DNA from: Kofleriaceae bacterium
GTDB lineage: Bacteria; Myxococcota_A; Polyangia; Haliangiales; Haliangiaceae
Reading direction: 5' to 3'
DNA length: 61,125 bases
Assembly: GCA_024762925.1 (NCBI GenBank)
Contig: JANTGM010000026.1
Coordinates: forward strand, 1 to 61,125
In this document: in pieces, positions 43,881-52,228 of the stretch
Layout: every line of letters starts with the position of its first letter
Numbering within the stretch: position 1 is the stretch's first letter
Notes under the pieces: generated by a model
Told to the model about the DNA's origin: nothing
Databases searched by the model: none
The model's input: the letters and a program-made list of their open reading frames with translations, nothing else
Translations under genes and position numbers: made by a program

Positions 43881-44867
43881 ATGTCACCACGCACCCAATC
43901 GATTCGCACAACACTTCTGGCCATCGCCGTTCTTGGCGCCGCTGCATGTAGCCCTGAGATTGGTGGGATGGTTGGCGAACCCGATGGACCTGATGCGAGC
44001 GACTTCGTTCCAGAGCCTGAAGTATGCGACGAAGCGGTTGCGATTACGTTTGAGCAGCGTCAGATCATTCCCGACATCATGCTTGTCCTCGATCGTTCAG
44101 GTTCGATGGGTGACCCCCTGGTCAATGGCAGCAACACCAGCAAGTGGGATGTCATGCGCAACGCGATGGCAAGCATCGTTGCCAACAATGGGGATGCCGT
44201 GAACTTCGGTCTCTCGATGTTTCCTTCGAACAACAACTGCGACACCAACCCTCCCAATGTCACACCTGCACTTAACAACGTTGGTTCAATTCTTAGTCAA
44301 ATGAACAGTGTCGGACCAAATGGCGGCACTCCAACACACCAAAGCCTTCGACGCGCCCGCGACTTCTTTGATGCCCAGCCCGTCAATCCTGATGGACGAA
44401 TCGTCATTCTGGCCACTGATGGCATCCCTACCTGTGGCTCTTCTACAGGGGAATCCGTAAACGTCATTCAAGCCCTTGGACAGCGAAGCATCAAGACCTA
44501 CGTCCTTGGCTTTGGCTTTGGCAATGCTGACGTGAGTGGCCTGCTTGAAATGGCTATCGCAGGCGGAACAAACCAACTCTACAGTGCCGACTCTCCAGAT
44601 GAGCTCAATGTCGCGCTGGATTCGATTCTCGGTGACGTCACGGTTCCAAGCTGTGAGTTCGAACTCCAGCAAACGCCAGCGAATGCCGACGATATCAACG
44701 TTGTCATCAACGGTGTTGAGCTTGCTCGCGACGATCCCAACGGTTGGAGCTACGACGAAGCAACCAAGACCATTACTCTCAACGGCGCAGCTTGTGAGTC
44801 TGTGCAGAGCGGTGGCACCAACGGCATCGAAGTTGACCTCGGCTGCGAAGGCGAAATTATCGAGTAA
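43881..44867 (+). CDS. lipoprotein with von Willebrand factor A domain
   Basis: This 328-aa lipoprotein has its signal ending LGAAAC (Cys23). A vWA domain spans ~60-255 with the metal-ion (MIDAS) motif DRSGSMG (DxSxS), a Thr in GGTPTHQ and an Asp in ILATDGIPT, so metal binding looks intact. A short Cys-containing C-terminal domain (SCEFEL, AACESV, LGCEGE) follows. vWA domains mediate protein contacts; the surface location suggests adhesion or assembly. It is transcribed with the lectin-like lipoprotein 11 bp upstream and ends before a strong terminator. Confidence 0.9.
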   Translation: MSPRTQSIRTTLLAIAVLGAAACSPEIGGMVGEPDGPDASDFVPEPEVCDEAVAITFEQRQIIPDIMLVLDRSGSMGDPLVNGSNTSKWDVMRNAMASIVANNGDAVNFGLSMFPSNNNCDTNPPNVTPALNNVGSILSQMNSVGPNGGTPTHQSLRRARDFFDAQPVNPDGRIVILATDGIPTCGSSTGESVNVIQALGQRSIKTYVLGFGFGNADVSGLLEMAIAGGTNQLYSADSPDELNVALDSILGDVTVPSCEFELQQTPANADDINVVINGVELARDDPNGWSYDEATKTITLNGAACESVQSGGTNGIEVDLGCEGEIIE

Positions 44868-44890
44868 TCAGCATTCCCATAGAAACGAAG

Positions 44891-44916
44891 AAGCCCGCAC
44901 TCAAGCGGGCTTTCTT
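44891..44916 (+). terminator. Rho-independent terminator after the lectin-vWA pair
   Basis: An 8-bp perfect stem (AAGCCCGC at 44891-44898 pairing with 44905-44912, loop of 6) runs into TTTCTT. It lies 23 bp past the vWA stop codon. Confidence 0.9.
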
Positions 44917-44957
44917 GCGCCTCCGGCATACGACCAGAACAGTTCTTAGAACCACTC

Positions 44958-45533
44958 TCACCTGGGCCTTTTGCCGAACCTTCCTTCCGTCTCCGAGACA
45001 AGAGTTTCAACCCATGTTGACAGAGAGCTGGCTAAGAATTCCCCCCAGGCACGCAGATCGGCTTCGTCGACAAAGGCAAACCAATAGTCCAAATCTGAGA
45101 GCTCATCGATCGGTTGAAAGAACCTCGTCTCGATCTGCTCGTTTGTATAGATGTCCCTCAAGTAATGGTGACTTGGTGGCATGCGCCGCTTGGCAATAAC
45201 CCGATTGTGAATGTCGACAGCCTGTGCTTGCTCACTCGGCGAAAACAGGCTGGGCAAGCGGGTTGTGCGTAGGTCGACGCCTTCACAAGAGTCGACACCC
45301 AGCATCGCAGCCTCGCCAATTTGAATCGCAACGGTAAACGTGCCACCAAGGGTCTGGGCATCCACTCCTCCGCTTGAGCCAACAGCGAACAAGGTTAGGA
45401 AGCCATTGGACAAGGCCTGTCCATATGCTGGTGGCGAGGATTTTAGCCGCTTGAAGTTAGCACTCTTGGCCCAACGTGCCAAAGCGGGCCTCAGGTGCTT
45501 CCATGCCTCGGCAGTCTTGGTGATTCGCTCCAT
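44958..45533 (-). CDS. hypothetical protein
   Basis: This 191-aa soluble protein has no signal or membrane helix. The visible parts are a basic N-terminal helix (residues ~1-40), a central beta-rich part (GFLTLFAVGSSGG, GTFTVAIQIGEAAML) and an acidic tail region (IDELSDLDYWFAFVDEADL). No family is recognised. It starts 3 bp after the RluE-like gene and so is the third gene of that operon. Any role in RNA modification or translation is only inferred from this position. Confidence 0.6.
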   Translation of the reverse strand: MERITKTAEAWKHLRPALARWAKSANFKRLKSSPPAYGQALSNGFLTLFAVGSSGGVDAQTLGGTFTVAIQIGEAAMLGVDSCEGVDLRTTRLPSLFSPSEQAQAVDIHNRVIAKRRMPPSHHYLRDIYTNEQIETRFFQPIDELSDLDYWFAFVDEADLRAWGEFLASSLSTWVETLVSETEGRFGKRPR

Positions 45534-45536
45534 CGG

Positions 45537-46064
45537 CTAAGCGATTCTATACGAGCCCGAATCGATGCCATCGATGGTCCATTCACCAATGGAATAGCGA
45601 ATGAGTCGCAAGGTTGGGAAACCCACCTTGGCGGTCATCCGTCGCACTTGTCGGTTTCGGCCTTCTCGGATTGTCAGGGAAATCCACGATGTTGGTATGG
45701 ACTTGCGCTCGCGAATTGGTGGTGTACGAGGCCACACGTCTGGCACAGCCATGCGTGATGCTTTGGCGGGTTTGCTCATACCGTCCTTGAGGCGTACCCC
45801 GCTTTGAAGTGCTTCGAGTGCCTTGTCTGTGGGTTCGCCTTCTACCTGCACCCAATAGGTCTTGCGCATCTTGTGTCTGGGCGAGGCAATGCGATCTTGC
45901 AATGCGCCATCATCGGTGAGCACCAACAGTCCTTCTGAATCCTTGTCCAATCGTCCAGCGGCATAGACGTGAGGAACGTCGACATAGTCCGCCAAGGTGG
46001 CAAAGCCCTTATCGCTTGTGAACTGACTCAGAACGCCATACGGCTTGTTTAGGAGCACCAGCAT
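45537..46064 (-). CDS. rluE: RluE-like 23S rRNA pseudouridine synthase
   Basis: This 175-aa RsuA-family pseudouridine synthase lacks an S4 domain, as RluE does. Motifs: [12 protein letters not shown] at the N-terminus, the catalytic [11 protein letters not shown] (Asp), KTYWVQVEG, and [15 protein letters not shown] near the C-terminus. Known RluE modifies one uridine of 23S rRNA; the exact position cannot be read here. The short length and missing S4 domain argue against RsuA, RluB and RluF. It sits 10 bp after the RluF-like gene. Confidence 0.88.
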   Translation of the reverse strand: MLVLLNKPYGVLSQFTSDKGFATLADYVDVPHVYAAGRLDKDSEGLLVLTDDGALQDRIASPRHKMRKTYWVQVEGEPTDKALEALQSGVRLKDGMSKPAKASRMAVPDVWPRTPPIRERKSIPTSWISLTIREGRNRQVRRMTAKVGFPTLRLIRYSIGEWTIDGIDSGSYRIA

Positions 46065-46074
46065 AAACGCCTAT

Positions 46075-46809
46075 CTAGTCCTCATGGGTCTTTGCGGAGT
46101 CGGCAGAGAGACGCAGAATCTCACTGAGTTCTGTCTCTGTGAGGTCACGCCATTGACCAACGGGCAAATCGAGTTTCACGTTCATGATGCGGACACGCTT
46201 AAGTTTGGTGACGCGATAGCCGAGATACTCACACATTCTACGAATCTGCCGATTGAGACCTTGAGTGAGAATTATTCTGAATTGACTCTTACCCTCGCGC
46301 CTGACGATACAGTTGCGAGTCACGGTATCGAGGATTGGCACACCGTTGCTCATCGCATGAACAAACTCGTTGTCGATGGGCCTATCAACCCACACTACAT
46401 ACTCCTTTTCGTGGTTATTGCGAGCACGCAAGATCTTGTTGACGATGTCTCCGTCATTGGTGAGAAAGATCAATCCCTCGCTGGGCTTGTCGAGGCGCCC
46501 GATCGGGAAAATTCTCACAGGATAGCCGATGTAGTCGATGATGTTGTCGGGCTCCACTTGGGTGTCGGTGGTGCAGACAATTCCGACGGGTTTGTGAAAC
46601 GCCAGGTAGACTCGCTTGTCCTCTGATGGCGAAACCAACTCGCCGTTGACACGCACCTCGTCGCCTGGAGCCACTTTCGTTCCAAGCTCAGGCACGCTTC
46701 CATTGATCGTAATGCGCCCTTGAGCGATAAGCTTGTCGGCTGCCCGGCGTGAGCAATAGCCCACTTCGCTGAGGTACTTATTGATCCGTGTCTTCGGCAA
46801 TTCGCTCAT
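46075..46809 (-). CDS. rluF: RluF-like pseudouridine synthase with S4 domain
   Basis: This 244-aa enzyme has an N-terminal S4 RNA-binding domain (~8-65, [20 protein letters not shown]) and an RsuA-type catalytic domain: [12 protein letters not shown], the catalytic [17 protein letters not shown] and [19 protein letters not shown]. The [13 protein letters not shown] stretch is typical of RluF, which modifies 23S rRNA (and in E. coli also tRNA-Tyr). Start MSELPKTR at 46809 is preferred over 46827. First gene of a three-gene unit with RluE and a 191-aa protein. Confidence 0.88.
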   Translation of the reverse strand: MSELPKTRINKYLSEVGYCSRRAADKLIAQGRITINGSVPELGTKVAPGDEVRVNGELVSPSEDKRVYLAFHKPVGIVCTTDTQVEPDNIIDYIGYPVRIFPIGRLDKPSEGLIFLTNDGDIVNKILRARNNHEKEYVVWVDRPIDNEFVHAMSNGVPILDTVTRNCIVRREGKSQFRIILTQGLNRQIRRMCEYLGYRVTKLKRVRIMNVKLDLPVGQWRDLTETELSEILRLSADSAKTHED

Positions 46810-47059
46810 ACAAGAGCCACCCATCATCGGGGGCTCTATCGCGAAAGTACAGGCCTGAAATCATAGCTATCATATTGGTATTGCAGGAAACGACAGATCG
46901 CAAACGGTAAGACCACGCCTAAAAATGGGTTGCAATTCTTTGAGGATTCTTCTAAATGTCACTCCAGCGTCACCCAAATGGGTCTTTGTAGCCAAAAAGG
47001 GAGAGACGTAAGCGCAACCCCTGTTTTCTTGTAATCACGCCATTGCCCAGGAGCCACAC

Positions 47060-47896
47060 TTGATCAAACTAGCCCCTCTTCATCGCTGTCTTGCACTTTC
47101 TTTTCTCCTAGCCGCCTGTGGTGGAGCTACAGGCACCGATGAGGACAACAGTGGTGCAGGTGCCGATGGTGGTGCTGGAGCCGAATGTGTCGCGACCGCA
47201 GACGATGAAGCGAGCTGCTCCGACGGTGTGGACAACAACTGCGATGGCAAGACCGACTGCGAGAACGTCGAGTGTGCCTTTGACTCCTACTGCACAGGGG
47301 GTGGTGGCGGCGGAAACACAGATGGATGTGGCGAAGCAACCTTTGGTGGCGCTCCCCTGGCAATTCCCGATGGTGTTGGCATGTCTTATGAGACCGCCGT
47401 TACAATCACGGGCTTCGATGATGGTCAGACACTTCTCGCAGCAGACGGATTTGTCTCAGCATGCGTCACAATGGAGCACTCTTGGCTTCGTGATCTCCAA
47501 ATCGAAATGATTTGCCCATCGGGCGAGTTGGTGGTCTTGCAGCAATTCCTCGGAACTGAGGGGGGCGAAGTCTACATGGGCATGCCAAACGACAGCGATG
47601 GCACCGACCCAACCCCAGGTGTTGGCGCTGAGTACTGCTGGAAAGCTGACGCTCCCAACGAGCCAATGCTCGAGTGGGCGAACAACAATCCACCGCCTCT
47701 CTTCGAAACCCTCACCCTGCCCGCAGGCGACTACCGACCAAACTCATCATTTAATGACCTTGTAGGTTGTACTCTCAATGGTGACTGGTCCATTCGCGCC
47801 ACCGACGACTGGGGCATCGACAACGGATACATCTTCGAGTGGCGTGTCACATTCAACGAGAACATCATTCCTGACTGCACCGATTGGATCGACTAG
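47060..47896 (+). CDS. lipoprotein with proprotein-convertase P-like domain
   Basis: This 278-aa lipoprotein has a lipobox ending LLAAC (Cys20), then a Cys/Asp-rich segment with the calcium-type DGVDNNCDGKTDCENVEC and a Gly tract. The C-terminal domain (~95-275) is a P/Homo B-like beta-sandwich: LRDLQIEMICPSGELVVL and DLVGCTLNGDWSIRATDDWGIDNG are characteristic. P domains flank secreted proteases, but no protease is seen here. Start is TTG at 47060 with AGGAG six bases upstream (47049-47053). The DxxDNxxDG motif is typical of myxobacterial surface proteins. Confidence 0.85.
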   Translation: MIKLAPLHRCLALSFLLAACGGATGTDEDNSGAGADGGAGAECVATADDEASCSDGVDNNCDGKTDCENVECAFDSYCTGGGGGGNTDGCGEATFGGAPLAIPDGVGMSYETAVTITGFDDGQTLLAADGFVSACVTMEHSWLRDLQIEMICPSGELVVLQQFLGTEGGEVYMGMPNDSDGTDPTPGVGAEYCWKADAPNEPMLEWANNNPPPLFETLTLPAGDYRPNSSFNDLVGCTLNGDWSIRATDDWGIDNGYIFEWRVTFNENIIPDCTDWID

Positions 47897-48138
47897 GGCG
47901 TGAATCATTGGCATGGGTCATCTGAAACGAAGAGAGTTAAGTGACCGATGGCCGAGCGAAGAATCGAGTTTGCTTGGTCAATGTCAAGGCAGCTGGCACT
48001 AGGCCACTTCCAGCTTCGGTAAGACTAAATAGCGAACCAATGCGGCGACTGATGTAGATCGGTCGCCGCTTTTGTATTCGGGACCACGAGAAACTTGTTA
48101 CTTGGCAGTTTGGCGAGAAGCACCTACAGTCCGCAACC

Positions 48139-49869
48139 ATGAACCTCCTCCTCCGCCTACTCGCCCTTGCCGCCCTCCTAAATGCAACCGCTTGTAGCGG
48201 TGGATCAAATGGAGATGACAATGGAGGCCAAGCCAACGCTGACGCTAGCGTATCCGGTGATGGCGATGGCGATGGCGATGGTGACGGTGATGGCGATGGT
48301 GACGGTGATGGCGATGGCGATGGCGATGGCGATGGCGATGGTGACGGCGATGGCGATGGCGATGGCGATGGCGATGGCGATGGCGATGGCGATGGCGATA
48401 ACACCCTTGGCCTCCGCTCCGTCTACGGTGTCGTAAACGCCGACGATGATGACAACACGGGCAATCCCGATTGGTTCCAGCAACCGTTCGCAAGCGACAA
48501 CGACCTATCGAGCCTTCCACTGCCCAACCACCCAGGGCACACCATCGAGCTAACACTCAGCGGTGAGACCCAATACCTTCGCCTATGGAACGCAAGCAAT
48601 CAGATGTTGCTCGGCACCGACATCGACGATTCCGTCACAACCCAAGTTACTCTTCCTGCCGATGGCTCCACGCTTCGCGTTGAGTTTGGTTGGTACCTCG
48701 CAAAAGCATCGCTGAGCGCTCGACTTCTCGACAGCAGCGGAGCCGAAGTTGATACCGACCTCATCGACCTTTGGTCGTCACCGCTAATTCTCAACCACCA
48801 CTTGCAGCCTTCCGAGCACGTCTATGTGACGAACACGCCCAACGGTGGATCGAACAACACTGCCATGGTTGGAGCCTACCAATCGGTGCTCTCACCCAGC
48901 GCTTTCACCGCTGTCCCCGGAAACCAAGTCGGCTTTGATATCTGGATGCAGGACGAAATCGAGTTTGGCACAAGCACCGGTGATGACGGTCAGCGCATGG
49001 ATACCGTCATTGATTCCATTCGAGATCGCGGTCTTGATGTGATGCCCGAGGCGTACTTCAGCGGCCCCGAGTACTACGTCGGAACGTGGGGCAACGCTAC
49101 CCCGAATAGCTACGACTCCTTCGGCAACCTCGAAGTGTCACCGCCGGTCACGGTAAACGGTGTCGAGTACCCATTCGGCCGCGTGTACTATGGAGATGTT
49201 GGCAACCAGGGGCCAAATGGAACCGTTGGGCAGTTCCTTGAAGAACAAAAGATTCAAGATCCCTTCACGGTCAACACTTCTTGGCTATGCGTTGGGCACA
49301 TCGATGAGGTGACGAGCTGGATTCCCGATCCAAGTTCTGCACTTGGCTACAAGCTGCTCATCGCCGATGTCCCATCGGCCTTTGCTGCTCTCGACGGCAC
49401 CAACCAAAGCCTATCGAGCAGCCGATACGGAGCAAGTGGCTTCTTCAATACCAATGACTTCGAAACGGATATCGCGTTCCGCAACGAGAACATGGACATC
49501 CAGGACGATTACCTAACGCCCATGACCAACGCCTTCAAGGCTGCAACCGGAATCACCGACGCGGACATCATCAAGGTGCCGGCGCTCTTTGAAGATGTTG
49601 GTTGCGGTATGGCGGCGCTCATCCCAGGCACGGTCAACCTTATCGTCGCTGACGACGCCCAGGCCAACACCCACCTCTTCATCCCCAAGCCGTTTATCGA
49701 TTCGCTCGAGACCGTTTACGCGTCAATATTTCCCGCTGGCTCCAACATGCACTTTGTGGACGACTGGTTCAGCTACCACGCGCTCCTTGGCGAAGTTCAC
49801 TGCGGCACAAACGTCGAACGCACTCCGCTTGCCAACTGGTGGGAAGAGGCCATGCACCTGGTGCAGTAA
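48139..49869 (+). CDS. protein-arginine deiminase (PAD) homologue, lipoprotein
   Basis: This 576-aa lipoprotein has its lipobox at NATAC (Cys19), a linker of 24 Gly-Asp pairs (~40-87), a PAD middle-domain-like part ([17 protein letters not shown], Asp-rich as in calcium sites) and a C-terminal PAD catalytic domain. The match to animal PADs is clear: [47 protein letters not shown] and EVHCGTN. All four catalytic residues are present: Asp272, His387, Asp389 and Cys555 (PAD4: D350, H471, D473, C645), plus Trp269. PADs convert peptidyl arginine to citrulline, usually needing calcium. A surface-anchored bacterial version could act on host, prey or its own proteins; the target is unknown. No PAD_N-like domain is seen. 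Confidence 0.93.
   Translation: MNLLLRLLALAALLNATACSGGSNGDDNGGQANADASVSGDGDGDGDGDGDGDGDGDGDGDGDGDGDGDGDGDGDGDGDGDGDGDGDNTLGLRSVYGVVNADDDDNTGNPDWFQQPFASDNDLSSLPLPNHPGHTIELTLSGETQYLRLWNASNQMLLGTDIDDSVTTQVTLPADGSTLRVEFGWYLAKASLSARLLDSSGAEVDTDLIDLWSSPLILNHHLQPSEHVYVTNTPNGGSNNTAMVGAYQSVLSPSAFTAVPGNQVGFDIWMQDEIEFGTSTGDDGQRMDTVIDSIRDRGLDVMPEAYFSGPEYYVGTWGNATPNSYDSFGNLEVSPPVTVNGVEYPFGRVYYGDVGNQGPNGTVGQFLEEQKIQDPFTVNTSWLCVGHIDEVTSWIPDPSSALGYKLLIADVPSAFAALDGTNQSLSSSRYGASGFFNTNDFETDIAFRNENMDIQDDYLTPMTNAFKAATGITDADIIKVPALFEDVGCGMAALIPGTVNLIVADDAQANTHLFIPKPFIDSLETVYASIFPAGSNMHFVDDWFSYHALLGEVHCGTNVERTPLANWWEEAMHLVQ
48256..48399 (+). repeat. (GGN-GAY)24 hexanucleotide repeat encoding Gly-Asp
   Basis: Twenty-four in-frame GGN-GAT/GAC units lie inside the PAD homologue. 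Most are GGC-GAT, with GGT and GAC variants clustered around 48289-48306 and 48340-48351. The purity suggests slippage-prone DNA; any change in copy number keeps the frame. Confidence 0.95.
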
Positions 49870-49933
49870 TTTGCCAATCGAGAACCACGATCGATAAGCC
49901 AACACGTTCGACCCCCCAGCCCCGGAGACAATC

Positions 49934-50755
49934 ATGAGCCGCTTTCTAACCCTCGCACTCGCACTTCCCCTCATCCTTACCGCCTGCAATGACGCATCAA
50001 CCTCGGACACCGCATCTAAGACGGAGGCAGCCATCATTGCCCAAACGCAAACCGAGCAGGCCGCAACAGAATCGGCAAACACGCTAGCCAGCACAGACCT
50101 AGCAGAGCTCGTTCGCACAATCGAGCCACAGCTCGCTCGCAATGGCAGCCTTCGCTTCAGCGATGAGAAACTTGTGCAACCCGCCGCAGCACCACTCTTG
50201 CTTGCGCGTTTGCAGTCGGCAGGTGACGACGAAGCAACGCGTCACGCCCTCATCGTTGCGCTTCCACAGACCCAGGGAGACTACGCAGCCGAGGCCGTAT
50301 CCATGCTTCGAAACGAGCGCAGCGAAACGCTTCGGGCCGCCCTGGTTGACTCCCTTCGCCTGGCTAAGGACGGCAAGGCTGCTCTTGAAGGCCTAGCGCT
50401 TGGCATGAGCGACGCTGCCGCCTCGGTTCGCATTCGTGCAGCCTTTGCGATTGGCCGGCGTGCTGATGGTCTCGACCTGAGTGATGCACTCGTAGCGGCG
50501 CTCTCTGATAGCAATTCTGAGCTGCAAGCTACTGCAGCACGGGCTCTGGGCAACCTCGGAGCATCGAAAGCCTTCGACAACCTTGCTTCCCTCACTCAGA
50601 GTCGTGACGCTGATGTTCGCCTCGAGTCGCTTCGCGCCTTGGCCCGAGTGGATGCAGACCGCGCAGCTGTCCTGCCCGGCCTCTCGAAGTTCACGCAAGA
50701 TAGCGACGAGCGCATCCGCACCGCCGCTACCAAAGTTGCCAACAAAGCCTACTAA
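49934..50755 (+). CDS. lipoprotein with HEAT-like repeats
   Basis: This 273-aa lipoprotein has a lipobox ending ILTAC (Cys18), then a Ser/Thr/Ala-rich stretch and about five HEAT-type helical repeats (~70-270), for example VRIRAAFAIGRRA, LQATAARALGNLG, VRLESLRALARV and IRTAATKVANKA. HEAT repeats act as protein-binding scaffolds. GGAG 6 nt upstream supports ATG 49934. It follows the PAD homologue by 64 bp and may share its transcript. No specific partner can be named. Confidence 0.85.
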   Translation: MSRFLTLALALPLILTACNDASTSDTASKTEAAIIAQTQTEQAATESANTLASTDLAELVRTIEPQLARNGSLRFSDEKLVQPAAAPLLLARLQSAGDDEATRHALIVALPQTQGDYAAEAVSMLRNERSETLRAALVDSLRLAKDGKAALEGLALGMSDAAASVRIRAAFAIGRRADGLDLSDALVAALSDSNSELQATAARALGNLGASKAFDNLASLTQSRDADVRLESLRALARVDADRAAVLPGLSKFTQDSDERIRTAATKVANKAY

Positions 50756-50799
50756 AAGGCAGCTGGTTGATCCCCAGCTTTCGTCGGGCTCGCTTCTAC

Positions 50800-51465
50800 C
50801 TAGAAGCTCATGCGTCCCCAGTTGATTCCGAAGTGAAACATGAAGCTCACGTCGGTGCTGGATGGTGCGGTCGCTCGATCACAGGGCCCGCCGCAAGTGA
50901 CTTCGTCATTGGATTCAGGGCCCTGGCCAATCAGGGTTCTCAGGGCGAAGTACGGCCCTAGGTAGCGTGGATGGTCACTGTGTTTGTCCATCACGAAGTT
51001 CGATTGCCACCCGAAGCCGAGCGCAAGGTCGGGGCGATCCAACACTCCGCCGCTGCGCCACGATACATGCTCCCAGCCAACGCCGCCTTCAAGCCAGATG
51101 TCGCTGGTGGCAAAGCTCTTTGGGTCTCCAAGCGGAACAAGGCTGTAGCGAGATGTGAGGCCCACACGCGTCATAGTGCCTCGCTCATCTGCCCGCAAGC
51201 TGAAGTAGTCGAGCTCACCAAGAATACTCAGCTCACCAAGGCGCACACCCGTGTTGACAGAGAGCCCGGTAGCGGACGCATGGGTTGTGCCCATGTTGAG
51301 CCCACCAACCAACATACCGACATCGAACTCCAGGCGCTTGGGAATGGGCTTCTCAGGAGGCGCCGCCAGGGCCAACGTGCTGGCTCTTGCGGCAGTTGGG
51401 GCCGAAGCAAGGAGAGCGGTAGCGGTGAGGATGGAGGCGAGGAGAAGCGGAGCTTTGCTAGTCAT
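50800..51465 (-). CDS. outer-membrane beta-barrel protein
   Basis: This 221-aa exported protein has a signal peptide (~1-28, ending APTAARAS). The rest is made of alternating beta strands ending in Phe (FHFGINWGRMSF, the terminal Phe barrel signature), with strands such as LEFDVGMLVGGLNMG, LGELDYFSLRA and WLEGGVGWEHVS. An 8-10-stranded OmpA/OprF-type barrel is plausible. Function unknown. Downstream of the HEAGH membrane gene by 49 bp on the same strand. ATG 51465 is preferred over 51552. Confidence 0.8.
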   Translation of the reverse strand: MTSKAPLLLASILTATALLASAPTAARASTLALAAPPEKPIPKRLEFDVGMLVGGLNMGTTHASATGLSVNTGVRLGELSILGELDYFSLRADERGTMTRVGLTSRYSLVPLGDPKSFATSDIWLEGGVGWEHVSWRSGGVLDRPDLALGFGWQSNFVMDKHSDHPRYLGPYFALRTLIGQGPESNDEVTCGGPCDRATAPSSTDVSFMFHFGINWGRMSF

Positions 51466-51514
51466 GCTGGCAAAACGCTCCTCGACCGTTTGGCTTACAC
51501 AACAATTGTTTTTT

Positions 51515-52228
51515 TTAGTCGGCGGTGAAGCCCTCGGCGAGTTCATCCGCATTTGGGCGGATCGTCACATACACAAGATAGCCGAGTGTAACCAGCATGA
51601 GGACCGCACCAACCCAACGCACGTTGTCGGCGATGTCGCGGGCCTGTTGCATTTTATCCCACTTCGTAAAGAGGTAGACCCAATCGTGAGTGTCACCGCC
51701 AACGAGCGGCAGCTCCTCGACCGGCGCGTCATGCATGTAGCGGGCAATGTTGATGAGATTCTCGCCAAACCACCAAGCGCATGTGACCGCTGCAAAGCGC
51801 TGCTGCTTCTTGAACCAAAAGTAGAGCCCAAGCCCAAATGGCCACATCAGTTGTCCAAGCGTGCCGCCAAGAAAGTGAAGCGTTTCGCCACCAAAAGAGA
51901 AGATGTAGTGGCCCGCTTCGTGGAAGACCAAGTTCACACCATCAATAAAAACCCACTCCGACGATAGCCAGAGGTGGGATGCTGTGAACCAGGCCAACAA
52001 CACCAACACCGGAATGCGGGTAAGCGTCCAATACAGCCTGCGCGTCGATTCTTCCTTCTCAGCATAACTCTGAGGCTCTCGAATACCAGAGATGTCCTTC
52101 GCCTTCTTTATGAAGTCCGCATGCTGATTCACGGTTGCACGGCGCTCCTGGAGTTCGAATCCATCGGAGAGTTCGAGGGATACTTCTGCATCGGGAGCAG
52201 GGGCGAACGGATCGTCTGGCGTACTCAT
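51515..52228 (-). CDS. multi-pass membrane protein with HEAGH metal motif
   Basis: This 237-aa protein has a soluble N-terminus (~1-65) and several membrane helices (~70-90, 95-115, 120-140, 205-225). One helix carries HEAGH (His103-Glu104-His107), the HExxH zinc-binding motif, in VFHEAGHYIFSFGG. This resembles membrane metallopeptidases of the M50/site-2-protease type, where HExxH lies in a membrane helix, but a third zinc ligand such as NPDG is not clear, so peptidase activity is a hypothesis. Its start overlaps the stop of the eight-haem cytochrome gene (ATGA), so it is co-translated with it. Confidence 0.7.
   Translation of the reverse strand: MSTPDDPFAPAPDAEVSLELSDGFELQERRATVNQHADFIKKAKDISGIREPQSYAEKEESTRRLYWTLTRIPVLVLLAWFTASHLWLSSEWVFIDGVNLVFHEAGHYIFSFGGETLHFLGGTLGQLMWPFGLGLYFWFKKQQRFAAVTCAWWFGENLINIARYMHDAPVEELPLVGGDTHDWVYLFTKWDKMQQARDIADNVRWVGAVLMLVTLGYLVYVTIRPNADELAEGFTAD

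Noticed and set aside
42880-43947. 355-codon minus-strand open frame
   Set aside because: It is antisense to the C-type-lectin lipoprotein and runs out of phase into the flavoprotein gene; no domain or start signal.
48256-48399. CRISPR-like array
   Set aside because: The repeat is a 6-bp coding tandem repeat without spacers.
47937-48404. Minus-strand Ser-Pro repeat protein
   Set aside because: The repeated residues are only the complement of the Gly-Asp codon repeat of the PAD homologue.
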